DNA of 64,000 nt from an uncultured Anaerolineae bacterium. Its GTDB lineage: Bacteria; Chloroflexota; Anaerolineae; JACIWP01. The notes under the pieces are model-generated. The model was not told the DNA's origin. It searched no databases and saw nothing but the letters and a program-made list of their open reading frames with translations. Every line of letters starts with the position of its first letter. The stretch's first letter is position 1. Below are positions 16,679-26,470 of the stretch, one piece after another. A program made the translations under genes and the position numbers. The DNA lies in contig CALIBQ010000022.1 of the NCBI GenBank assembly GCA_938049385.1, positions 30,871 to 94,870 of the forward strand. The letters run 5' to 3'.

Positions 16679-17634
16679 TGGAGCACCAGGTGCGGCAGGT
16701 TCTACCTCTTGCGTTTGCCGGCATCTCCGACCCGGCGTATCCGCCGGATATGCGCGGCAAGGTGCGCGATATCTATCTGCGGCCGGGCCGGCGCATCCTG
16801 ATCACCACCGACCGGCTGTCCGCCTTCGACCGGGTGCTGGGCCTGGTGCCCTATAAGGGCCAGGTGCTCAATCAGCTGAGCGCCTTCTGGTTCGAGCGCA
16901 CGCGCGACATCATCGCCAACCACATGATTGCCTGCCCGGACCCCAACGTGATGGTGGCGCGGGACTGTCAGGCCCTGCCGGTGGAGGTCATCGTGCGCGG
17001 TTATATCACCGGCGTGACGCAGACCGCGCTCTGGTACCGCTATGCCCAAGGGGAGCGCCGTATTTACGGCTACACCTTCCCGGAGGGTTTGCGGAAGAAC
17101 CAGCGCCTGCCGGAGCCTATTATCACCCCCACCACCAAGGGTGGGCCTACTGGCCACGACGAGCGTTTGACCTGTCAGGAGGTGGTGGAGCGGGGGCTGG
17201 TGGCGCCGGCGGTCTGGGAGCAGGTGCAGGCCGCCGCCCTGGCCCTCTTCAAACGGGGGCAGGAGATGGCGGAGCGCGGCGGGCTGATCCTCGTGGATAC
17301 CAAGTACGAGTTCGGCCTGACAGAAGAGGGACAGGTAGTGGTGATTGACGAGATCCATACGCCTGACTCCAGCCGCTTCTGGCGGGCAGACACGTACGCG
17401 GCCCGTTTCGCCGCCGGCGAGGAGCCGGACAACTTCGACAAGGAATTCATCCGGCTGTGGTACGTCGAGCGCGGCTATCGCGGCGACGGCGATCCGCCGG
17501 CATGGGACGCGGATTTGGCCGTTATGGCTAGTTTGCGCTACATTCAAGTGTATGAAATGCTGACCGGGAAAGAGTTTGTGCCGGCGGACTATCCGGCCGA
17601 AGCGCGCATTATCGCCGTCCTGCGGGAGCTGTGA
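16672..17634 (+). CDS. purC: SAICAR synthetase
   Basis: 320 residues. It ligates aspartate to CAIR using ATP. N-terminal GKVRDIYLRPGRRILITTDR, the DRLSAFD segment, VIVRGYITG near 108 and the signature LILVDTKYEFG followed by DEIHTPDSSRFW near 210-235 are all present. The length is like the larger, yeast-type enzymes (about 300 residues) and longer than the E. coli type (237). Start ATG 16672 overlaps purB; purE follows after three bases. Confidence 0.97.
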   Translation: MLMEHQVRQVLPLAFAGISDPAYPPDMRGKVRDIYLRPGRRILITTDRLSAFDRVLGLVPYKGQVLNQLSAFWFERTRDIIANHMIACPDPNVMVARDCQALPVEVIVRGYITGVTQTALWYRYAQGERRIYGYTFPEGLRKNQRLPEPIITPTTKGGPTGHDERLTCQEVVERGLVAPAVWEQVQAAALALFKRGQEMAERGGLILVDTKYEFGLTEEGQVVVIDEIHTPDSSRFWRADTYAARFAAGEEPDNFDKEFIRLWYVERGYRGDGDPPAWDADLAVMASLRYIQVYEMLTGKEFVPADYPAEARIIAVLREL

Positions 17635-17637
17635 GTC

Positions 17638-18096
17638 ATGGCAGATGTGGTCATTATCATGGGTTCCAAATCCGATTTAGCGCATGCCGAAAAGGTAGCG
17701 GAGGCTCTGCAGGGGTTCGGCATCACGTATGAGATGCGGGTTGCCTCCGCACACAAAAGCCCGGCCTATCTGCTGGACATGCTGGCCGGCTACGAGGCAC
17801 AAAGCGAGCCGCGCCTCTATATTACGATTGCCGGCCGGAGCAATGCGCTCAGCGGCATGGTGGATGCGGCGGTGAGCGTGCCGGTCATCGCCTGTCCGCC
17901 TTATTCGGAGCGCTTCGCCGGCGCCGACATTTTCTCCTCCCTGCGCATGCCATCGGGGGTGGCGCCGGCGCTGGTGCTGGAACCGGAGGGCGCGGCCCTG
18001 CTGGCCGCTAAGATATTGGGCCGGCGCGAGGCTGTACGCCAGTACCAGGAGGAAGGGCGCCGGCGGCTCATCGCCGACGACCAGTCGCTTCGGTAA
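17638..18096 (+). CDS. purE: AIR carboxylase, class II PurE
   Basis: 152 residues. Class I PurE is a mutase acting on N5-CAIR made by PurK; class II enzymes carboxylate AIR with CO2 directly. This sequence has the class II pattern: MGSKSDLAHAEKV, RVASAHKSP (Lys instead of the class I SAHRTP), AGRSNALSG, VIACPP and SSLRMPSGV followed by VLEPEGAALLAAKI. These match the AIR carboxylase half of animal PAICS closely. There is no purK in this otherwise nearly complete cluster, which agrees. The class call is from motif comparison by eye. Confidence 0.93.
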   Translation: MADVVIIMGSKSDLAHAEKVAEALQGFGITYEMRVASAHKSPAYLLDMLAGYEAQSEPRLYITIAGRSNALSGMVDAAVSVPVIACPPYSERFAGADIFSSLRMPSGVAPALVLEPEGAALLAAKILGRREAVRQYQEEGRRRLIADDQSLR

Positions 18097-18127
18097 GTGG
18101 AATGCGCCGGCAGAAGGTAGGTGGAGT

Positions 18128-19555
18128 ATGGGGATGGTCTGGGAACGATGGTTGGAAGAGGATCAACCGCATGAGGAATGCGGCGTCTTCGGCATTTACT
18201 ACCCCGGGGAGGATGTGGCGCGCCTGAGCTTCTTCGCGCTCTATGCCCTTCAGCACCGGGGGCAGGAGAGCGCCGGCATCGCCGTCTCCGACGGCAAGAC
18301 CGCCCACATCCATAAAGGCATGGGCCTGGTGGCGCAGGTCTTCACGGAGGAAAACCTGCATCACCTGCAGGGACATTTGGCCATCGCGCACAACCGCTAC
18401 TCCACCACTGGCAGTCCGACCCTGCGCAACGCCCAGCCGTATCTCATCGAGACCATGCTGGGGCCGCTGGGGGTGGCGCATAATGGTAATCTGGTGAACG
18501 CCCCGTTACTACGGCGCGACCTGCTCCAGCGCGGTGTGGGGCTGACGTCCTCGTCCGACAGCGAGATCATCACCCTGATGCTCGCCGGCGGCGTCGGGGA
18601 TTGGATCACGCGCATCCGCACCTTCATGGCACAGGCGGTCGGCGCTTACTCGCTGACCATCCTGACCCGCAGTGCGGTCTTCGGCGTGCGCGACCCCTGG
18701 GGCTTCCGGCCGCTGGTCATCGGCCGGCTGAACAGCGAGGGGTGGTGCATCGCCTCGGAAAGCTGTGCCCTGGCCACCATCGGTGCCAAATTCGTGCGCG
18801 AGGTGGAGCCGGGCGAGATCATCCGGCTGGACGCCAACGGCCTGCACGCGGAGACCGGCGCGCCGCCGCGCAAGCGGGCGCTGTGCACCTTTGAGCATAT
18901 CTATTTCGCCCGACCGGACAGCATCTTTGACGGCAAGGTAGTGCACAATGTGCGCCAGGCACTGGGCCGGCAGTTGGCACGCGAGGCGCCGGCGGACGCC
19001 GACATCGTCATCGCGGTGCCGGACAGCGGCACGCCGCACGCCATCGGCTATGCCCAGGAGAGCGGCCTGCCCTTCACTGAGGGCCTCATCAAGAACCGTT
19101 ACATTGGCCGCACCTTCATCCAGCCCAGCGAACGGCTCCGGCGCGAGGGCGTGCGTCTGAAGTACAACCCGCTGCCGGCCAACCTGGAGGGCAAGCGGGT
19201 GGTGCTGGTGGATGATTCCATTGTGCGGGGGACCACATCCGGGCCGCTCATCCGCCTGCTGAGGGAGGCCGGCGCCGTCGAGGTGCATGTGCGCGTCGCC
19301 TCGCCCCCCATTACCCATTCCTGCTTCATGGGGGTGGATATGGCGCGCGACCAGGACCTGATTGCGGCGCGGCTGTCCGTAGAGGAAATCCGCCGGCATA
19401 TCGGGGCCGACACCCTGGCCTATATCTCCCTGGAGGGCATGATGAAAGCCATCGGCGCGGACACGGGCTACTGCAACGCCTGCTTCACCGGCGATTACCC
19501 GACTGGCCTGGACGAGAGCTTCACCAAGCTGGAATTCGAGGATGCCATCGTCTGA
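18128..19555 (+). CDS. purF: Amidophosphoribosyltransferase
   Basis: 475 residues; first committed step of purine synthesis (PRPP and glutamine to phosphoribosylamine). A propeptide of 17 residues precedes the catalytic Cys18 in PHEECGVFGIY. RYSTTGSP and HNGNLVNA are glutaminase motifs. VVLVDDSIVRGTTS (about 358-371) is the PRPP loop. Cysteines in LCTFEHIYF, HSCFMGVD and YCNACFTGDYP match the 4Fe-4S ligands of the Bacillus-type enzyme, which is oxygen sensitive and made as a precursor. It follows purE by 31 bases. Confidence 0.97.
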   Translation: MGMVWERWLEEDQPHEECGVFGIYYPGEDVARLSFFALYALQHRGQESAGIAVSDGKTAHIHKGMGLVAQVFTEENLHHLQGHLAIAHNRYSTTGSPTLRNAQPYLIETMLGPLGVAHNGNLVNAPLLRRDLLQRGVGLTSSSDSEIITLMLAGGVGDWITRIRTFMAQAVGAYSLTILTRSAVFGVRDPWGFRPLVIGRLNSEGWCIASESCALATIGAKFVREVEPGEIIRLDANGLHAETGAPPRKRALCTFEHIYFARPDSIFDGKVVHNVRQALGRQLAREAPADADIVIAVPDSGTPHAIGYAQESGLPFTEGLIKNRYIGRTFIQPSERLRREGVRLKYNPLPANLEGKRVVLVDDSIVRGTTSGPLIRLLREAGAVEVHVRVASPPITHSCFMGVDMARDQDLIAARLSVEEIRRHIGADTLAYISLEGMMKAIGADTGYCNACFTGDYPTGLDESFTKLEFEDAIV

Positions 19556-19576
19556 GCGCAGAGGAAAGGGAATCTC

Positions 19577-20896
19577 ATGAAGGTGCTCATCATCGGCTCC
19601 GGAGGACGCGAACACGCGCTGGCCTGGAAGGTCGCCCAATCGCCGCTGGTGAAGGGATTATGGGTGGCGCCTGGCAATGCCGGCACCGAACTGCTGGTCG
19701 AGCGGCGCGGGCTGGCCGGCGGTAACGTCCCATTGAACGCCGAAAATGTGCCCGAACTGTTGGATTTCGCCGAGACCCTCGGCATTGACCTGACCATTGT
19801 GGGGCCGGAGGCGCCCCTGGCCCTGGGGATTGTGGATGCGTTCCTGCGCCGCAAGCTGGCCATCTTCGGCCCGACGCAGGCCGGCGCCCAGATCGAGGCC
19901 AGCAAGGCCTTCGCCAAGGACTTCATGGCGCGCCATAAGATTCCCACGGCCCGCTTCGCCGTGTTCGAGGATTACCAGCAAGCGGTGGATTACCTGCGGC
20001 AAGCCGATTTCCCGGTGGTGGTCAAGGCCAGCGGGCTGGCCGCTGGCAAAGGCGTTTTCGTGCCGGAGGACCGTGCGCGCGCTGAGAAGGCGCTGTATGA
20101 AATGATGGTGCGGCGCGCCTTTGGCGAGGCCGGCGAGCAGGTGGTCATCGAGGAGCGGCTCTACGGACAGGAGCTTTCCGTGCTGGCGCTGTCCGATGGG
20201 CGCACGGTGGTGCCGCTCCCGCCGGCGCAGGACTACAAGCGCGCCTTCGACGGCGACCAAGGCCCCAACACCGGCGGCATGGGTGCCTACGCGCCAGTGC
20301 CCTTCGTGAGCCAGGAGCTACTGCAGGAGATTCAGCGCACCATCCTTCAGCCGGCGGTGGACGGCCTGCGCAAAGAGGGTATTCCATATGTGGGCGTGCT
20401 GTACGCCGGCCTGATGCTCACCGCCCAAGGCCCGCGTGTGCTGGAATTCAACTGCCGTTTCGGCGACCCCGAGACCCAGGTGGTCCTGCCCCTGCTGGAA
20501 AGCGACCTGGTGGAGGTCATCCAGGCCTGCATCGCCGGCAGGCTGAAAGATGTGCGTTTGGAATTCCGGCCGGCGGCCGCTGTCACTGTGGTGCTGGCCT
20601 CGCGCGGCTATCCTGGTCCTTACGACAAGGGGATGGTCATCCAGGGGCTGGAGCGCGCCGAGGCGCTGGACAGCGTGATCGTGTTCCATGCCGGCACGCG
20701 CCGCGCCGGCCAGGACATCGTCACCAACGGCGGGCGTGTGCTCAATGTCACAGCGGTCGCTCCATCCCTGCCGGAGGCTGTCGCCCGCGCCTATGAGGCG
20801 GTTCAGCACATTTCCTTTGAGGGCATGCATTATCGGCGGGACATTGGGCAGTCCGCCCTGCAGGCTGTTGGCACAGGAGGGGGCGATGGCGCGTAA
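19577..20896 (+). CDS. purD: Phosphoribosylamine-glycine ligase
   Basis: 439 residues, ATP-grasp fold. VLIIGSGGREHALAWK opens the N-domain, FPVVVKASGLAAGKGV is the ATP-grasp loop (about 151-166), and GPNTGGMGAYAPVPF with LEFNCRFGDPETQ are family signatures. It makes GAR, the second pathway step. AGGAAAGGGAA precedes the start, and purM starts inside its last 11 bases. Confidence 0.97.
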   Translation: MKVLIIGSGGREHALAWKVAQSPLVKGLWVAPGNAGTELLVERRGLAGGNVPLNAENVPELLDFAETLGIDLTIVGPEAPLALGIVDAFLRRKLAIFGPTQAGAQIEASKAFAKDFMARHKIPTARFAVFEDYQQAVDYLRQADFPVVVKASGLAAGKGVFVPEDRARAEKALYEMMVRRAFGEAGEQVVIEERLYGQELSVLALSDGRTVVPLPPAQDYKRAFDGDQGPNTGGMGAYAPVPFVSQELLQEIQRTILQPAVDGLRKEGIPYVGVLYAGLMLTAQGPRVLEFNCRFGDPETQVVLPLLESDLVEVIQACIAGRLKDVRLEFRPAAAVTVVLASRGYPGPYDKGMVIQGLERAEALDSVIVFHAGTRRAGQDIVTNGGRVLNVTAVAPSLPEAVARAYEAVQHISFEGMHYRRDIGQSALQAVGTGGGDGA

Positions 20897-21914
20897 GCGG
20901 AGCGCCTACGAGAGCGCCGGCGTTTCCATCGAGGCCGGCAACCGCGCTGTGGAACTGATGCGGCAGGCGGTGCAGAGCACCTATACGCCGGCGGTGTTGG
21001 CCGGCATCGGCAGTTTCGGCGGCGTGTTCGACGTCTCCCGCCTCAAAGAGTATCGTGCGTCGGCACTGGTGGCCTCCACCGACGGCGTCGGCACCAAGAC
21101 CAAGATCGCCGCGGCCATGCGGCGCTACCGCACCATCGGCCATGACATCGTCAACCACAGCGTGAACGATATCCTGGTGCAGGGCGCCGAGCCGCTCTTC
21201 TTTCTGGATTACATCGCCTCCGACCATCTGGACCCGGAGATGGTGGCTGAGGTAGTGGCCGGCATTGCCGAGGCCTGCCGGCAGGCCGGCTGTGTCCTGC
21301 TGGGCGGCGAGACCGCCGAAATGCCGGGTGTCTATGCGCCGGGCGAGTTTGACCTGGTGGGCACCATCGTGGGGGTGGTGGAACGCGAGGAGATGCTCCC
21401 ACGCCGTGACCTGCGCGCCGGCGACCTCCTGCTGGGCTTCCCTTCCAGCGGGCCGCACACCAACGGCTATTCGCTCATCCGTCGTGTCTTCGCCGATATC
21501 CCGCTGGAGCGGGAATTCGATGGCATTGGCCGGCTCGGAGAGGCGCTTCTGGCACCGCACCGCTCGTACCTGGGGCTGGTGCGCCGCCTGCGGGAAAAGA
21601 TCGCCATCAAGGCCCTAGCCCATATCACTGGCGGCGGCTTTTTCGACAATATCCCCCGCATTCTGCCGGCGGAGCTGGACGCCCGCATTGATGCCGGCGC
21701 CTGGGAGGTACCGCCGCTGTTCCGCCTCATCCAGCAGAAGGGCGGGGTGGATGCCGCGGAGATGTACCATGTCTTCAACATGGGCATCGGCATGGTGGCG
21801 GTGGTGGCGCGGGAGGACGCCGAGCCGGCGCTGGAGCTGGAGAACGAGCTGAAGATCATCGGCGAGCTGGTGCCTGGCCGGCGGCAGGTGATCCTGATAG
21901 GTGCAGAGATGTGA
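20886..21914 (+). CDS. purM: Phosphoribosylformylglycinamidine cyclo-ligase (AIR synthase)
   Basis: 342 residues. It closes FGAM to AIR with ATP. Diagnostic segments are YESAGVSIEAGN at the start, LVASTDGVGTKTKIA (about 60-74), DIVNHSVNDILVQGAEPLFF, LLGGETAEMPGVY (about 139-151) and ITGGGFFDNIPRILP. The start ATG 20886 follows GGAGGGGGC and overlaps purD, so coupling is likely. It is a paralogous fold to PurL. Confidence 0.97.
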   Translation: MARKRSAYESAGVSIEAGNRAVELMRQAVQSTYTPAVLAGIGSFGGVFDVSRLKEYRASALVASTDGVGTKTKIAAAMRRYRTIGHDIVNHSVNDILVQGAEPLFFLDYIASDHLDPEMVAEVVAGIAEACRQAGCVLLGGETAEMPGVYAPGEFDLVGTIVGVVEREEMLPRRDLRAGDLLLGFPSSGPHTNGYSLIRRVFADIPLEREFDGIGRLGEALLAPHRSYLGLVRRLREKIAIKALAHITGGGFFDNIPRILPAELDARIDAGAWEVPPLFRLIQQKGGVDAAEMYHVFNMGIGMVAVVAREDAEPALELENELKIIGELVPGRRQVILIGAEM

Positions 21915-21928
21915 GGTAAAGCACTGCG

Positions 21929-22561
21929 ATGGAAAGTCACCAGACGCAAACCGCACGCATCGCCGTGCTGATTTCCGGGTTCGGTTCTAATCTACAGGCC
22001 ATTCTCGATGCATGTAACGCGGGCCAACTGCCGGCCCGCGTTGTCGTTGTGGTCTCCAACCGCAAGGATGCCTATGGGCTGGTGCGGGCAGAGCGCGCCG
22101 GCATCCCGGCCGTATACTTCCCGCTCAAGCCCTATCTACAGGATGGGCGCGGCCGCCGGCAGTACGATGCCGACCTGGCGGAGCTGGTGGCCGGCTACTC
22201 GCCGGATTGGATCGCGCTGGCCGGCTGGATGCACGTCCTCAGCAACGCGTTCCTTCAGCGCTTCCCCGGCCGCGTCATCAATCTGCACCCCGCCCTGCCA
22301 GGGCAGTTTCCCGGCACTGATGCCATTGCCCGGGCCTATCAGGCCTTTCGGGAGGGGCGCATCACCCAGACCGGCGTAATGATTCACTTCGTGCCGGACG
22401 AGGGGGTGGACTGCGGGCCGGTCATCGTCAGCGAGACCGTGCCCATTTATCCGGATGACACGCTGGAGGCGCTGGAGGAGCGCGTCCATGCGGTGGAGCA
22501 TCGGCTGTATGTCGAGGCACTGCGCCGGCTGATTGCCGGCGAGATACCTCCCTGCCGATGA
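21929..22561 (+). CDS. purN: Phosphoribosylglycinamide formyltransferase (GART, PurN type)
   Basis: 210 residues. It transfers a formyl group from 10-formyl-THF to GAR. LISGFGSNLQAIL opens the nucleotide fold, and NLHPALPGQFPGTDAI holds the catalytic Asn and His (about 111-113). MIHFVPDEGVDCGPVI contains the second active-site Asp. The variant GFGSN replaces the usual GSGSN. It ends the pur run; a gap of about 330 bases with a repeat follows, then guaB. purH, the last step, is not in the window. Confidence 0.95.
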   Translation: MESHQTQTARIAVLISGFGSNLQAILDACNAGQLPARVVVVVSNRKDAYGLVRAERAGIPAVYFPLKPYLQDGRGRRQYDADLAELVAGYSPDWIALAGWMHVLSNAFLQRFPGRVINLHPALPGQFPGTDAIARAYQAFREGRITQTGVMIHFVPDEGVDCGPVIVSETVPIYPDDTLEALEERVHAVEHRLYVEALRRLIAGEIPPCR

Positions 22562-22680
22562 AATCTCGCCAGACGCTGAAGCACATGGCTTAGAAGGGAC
22601 CAGGGGTTCTTGCACGCGCCGTTGGAGAGAGTGTTGAAAGGTCAAGATTGTCATTCAATTTGCGGGTATTGGCTCATCGT

Positions 22681-22775
22681 CTGGCAGTTGAAACTGTGGG
22701 CCTGCGCCGACTTCCGCGAAGCCTGCGCAGGCAGGCTTCGCAGTTATTGCCGTGGCTTCAGCCGCCAGGCTGTGT
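22681..22775 (-). repeat. Dispersed non-coding repeat, family A, copy 1
   Basis: The reverse complement of 22681-22775 matches 60615-60699 over some 85 bases with few differences (CTGAAGCCACGGCAA, ACTGCGAAGCCTGCCTGC and CAGTTTCAACTGCCAG are shared). It can fold into hairpins around TGCGAAGCCTGC / GCAGGCTTCGCA. An outlying GTGTTGAAAGG near 22632 resembles the terminal repeat of copy 2. It fills most of the 22562-22889 gap between purN and guaB; no gene is visible there. Confidence 0.8.
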
Positions 22776-22817
22776 GGGGAAAGGGATAGGGGGATAAGGT
22801 TTCGTTTTTATAGAAGG

Positions 22818-24365
<1,548 letters not shown>

Positions 24366-25154
24366 GTGAGCGGCTGTTACCTGGGGCACATGGGAACCGT
24401 CATAGCGCTTTTCCCGGAGGGTCTCTGGCCGGCCCTGATGGGAGCGGCCGCGGTCTTCCTCGCCGGCCTGACATATGGACTAACTGGCTTCGGCTTCGCG
24501 CTGGTGGCGACGCCCATCCTGGCGGTACTGCTTTCCCCGCGCGCGGCGGTGCCGGCGGTGCTCTTGATGAGCATGGCCAACGGCCTGCTCCTGCTGATCG
24601 CCACCTGGCGCGATATCCAGCCCCGCCGCATCGTGCCGCTGGCGCTGGCCGGCATCCTGGCCACGCCGGCGGGCGCGTATTTCCTGGCCTGGGGTTCCCC
24701 AGCGGTGCTGAAATGCTTCATCGGCGCTGTCATCACACTGTTTGCCCTGGCGTTCCTCCTCGGCTTTCAACGGCCGGTGCGGCAGGAATGGCCGGCTTCC
24801 ATACCAGTGGGATTGGTCAGCGGCTTCCTCAACGGCAGTACGGGCATGAGCGGCCCACCTGTCATCCTCTTTTTCACCAACCAGGGCCTGGACCAGCAGG
24901 CCTTCCGCGCCAATCTGGTGGCCTATTTCATGGCGCTGAACGTGGTGACCCTGCCGCTGTACGCCTATCACGGCCTGGTAACGCGCCAGGTCAGCCTGTA
25001 CGCGCTGGCGGCCCTGCCGGCGCTGGCCCTGGGGACATGGGCCGGCCTGCGCCTGACAGGGCGAGTGAATCCCCGCCTGTTCCGCCTCATCACGCTCCTG
25101 CTAGTGCTGATGGCCGGCGTTTCCTCCATCCTGAGCGGCTTCGGCATCCTCTAG
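24366..25154 (+). CDS. TauE/SafE-family sulfite/anion exporter
   Basis: 262 residues from GTG 24366, which abuts the guaB stop; ATG 24390 would give 254 residues, and neither has a strong ribosome site. About eight membrane segments are visible. The family marks are LTYGLTGFGFALVATPIL near the N-terminus, a matching second half with LVSGFLNGSTGMSGPPVILFF near 150, and FRANLVAYFM after it. Members export sulfite, sulfoacetate or other organic anions. Substrate cannot be told here. It converges with the next gene and overlaps it by four bases. Confidence 0.88.
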   Translation: MSGCYLGHMGTVIALFPEGLWPALMGAAAVFLAGLTYGLTGFGFALVATPILAVLLSPRAAVPAVLLMSMANGLLLLIATWRDIQPRRIVPLALAGILATPAGAYFLAWGSPAVLKCFIGAVITLFALAFLLGFQRPVRQEWPASIPVGLVSGFLNGSTGMSGPPVILFFTNQGLDQQAFRANLVAYFMALNVVTLPLYAYHGLVTRQVSLYALAALPALALGTWAGLRLTGRVNPRLFRLITLLLVLMAGVSSILSGFGIL

Positions 25155-26410
25155 CCCCGGCGCAGGAGCGGCAGGAAACAGCGTGGAGCGGATAGGACTG
25201 GCGTTGCGGTGTCCGTCGGCGAAGGCGTATGGGAGGGTGTGGATGAAGGGCTGGCGCTGGGCGTACTGCTCGGGGTAACGGTCGCGGTGTGGGTTGGCGT
25301 CGAGGTAGGCGCCGGCGTGCCCCCGGGCGAGGGCGTTACCCGCTCCACAAAATCCTCGGCGCGATCCGTGTCCCAGCCGGCCGGCTCCCGCTCCAGCGAA
25401 TGGCCAGGCGTCACCAGCGGACAGGGGGTGGCGAAGACGCTGACATCGTCCCCGTACGAGAGCGCATCCACAGGTCGGCCGACCGGGTCGCGCAGTATCA
25501 GCGCGTCGCCGGCGTTGTTCAGCCCATTGCCGAGCTCGGCATCCACCAGCTCGATGATCAGGCCGGCGAAATCCGGGTAATCCGCTAAGAACGCCTCCCG
25601 TGACCCTACAATGACCACAAACCCGCCGGCCGGCAGGATGAAAGCCGGCAGGATGTCCGTGTCCTCCCCATCGCTCAGGCTGAAACCGCGCAGGTTCAGG
25701 GCTACGGGCAGGACGTTGTACAGCTCCGCCCACTCGCGGCGCGCCTCCGGCGTGCCGGCAAGCGGTGTCGGCTGATAAAGCAGTTCGTTGATGGTGAGCG
25801 CGCCGGCCGGCAGTGCGGTCGGCGTTGGGGTGGCGGTCGCGGTGCGGGTGGGCGTGGGGCTGGGCGAGGAAGCGGCGGTGGGCGTAGGGGTAGCGGTGGC
25901 TGTGGGCGGTGGACTCGTCATATCCAGCACCGCATCGTCGAAATAGGAGTACCCGGAGCCGGCACTCTCCAGAATCACCTGCACGCGCTTTGTCCCGGGC
26001 GGCGCGGTCACCGGCCCCAGCGTGAGCTGTCGGTAATCCGGCGAGTTCGTGCTGAGCGGGCTGGAGGAATCACGCCGCAGGGAGGTTCCGCCGGCGTCCT
26101 TCCAGTCCAGCACCAGGCGCACCGAGGGGACGGCCGGGTCGTTTTTCACCACCCAGGCGGTGAAGGTGTAGCCGGCGCCGGCGTACACGCCGTCCACATA
26201 CTGCGCGATGGTTCCCCGCACCTTTGCCGCGCTGGCCCCTCCGTGCACGGGTGTGGGGACAATCTCAAACGACCCCGCTAAGGATACCCATCCGGACTTC
26301 CCCGCCTCAAAACCTGGATTGGTCAGCAGATTGCCCAGCGCGGCGAGGACGGCGGCAGTATGCAGAACGACCAGCAGACACAGCGGCCAGAGGAAGGCGC
26401 GTCGAGACAT
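25151..26410 (-). CDS. Secreted lamin-tail-domain protein with Thr/Pro linkers
   Basis: 419 residues. A signal peptide covers about 1-25. Residues 27-165 (NLLTNPGFEAGKSGWVSLAG, then VQVILESAGSGYSYFDDAVLDM) form a carbohydrate-binding-like jelly roll. A Thr/Pro linker follows (165-200), then a lamin-tail domain (about 203-335: INELLYQP, REWAELYN, GFSLSDGEDTDILP, AGWDTDRAEDF). A second Thr/Ser/Pro linker precedes the end, APRCFLPLLRRG. That short tail (Leu-Pro-Leu plus basic residues) recurs in exported proteins of Chloroflexota and may be a sorting or anchoring signal, by my recollection. Likely surface or secreted; function unknown. Confidence 0.85.
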   Translation of the reverse strand: MSRRAFLWPLCLLVVLHTAAVLAALGNLLTNPGFEAGKSGWVSLAGSFEIVPTPVHGGASAAKVRGTIAQYVDGVYAGAGYTFTAWVVKNDPAVPSVRLVLDWKDAGGTSLRRDSSSPLSTNSPDYRQLTLGPVTAPPGTKRVQVILESAGSGYSYFDDAVLDMTSPPPTATATPTPTAASSPSPTPTRTATATPTPTALPAGALTINELLYQPTPLAGTPEARREWAELYNVLPVALNLRGFSLSDGEDTDILPAFILPAGGFVVIVGSREAFLADYPDFAGLIIELVDAELGNGLNNAGDALILRDPVGRPVDALSYGDDVSVFATPCPLVTPGHSLEREPAGWDTDRAEDFVERVTPSPGGTPAPTSTPTHTATVTPSSTPSASPSSTPSHTPSPTDTATPVLSAPRCFLPLLRRG

Positions 26411-26470
26411 GGTGTCCTCCTACAGTGGAGTTGAAGTGTTTGGCCGCTGTGGATGCTCTGCCGGCCCGGC

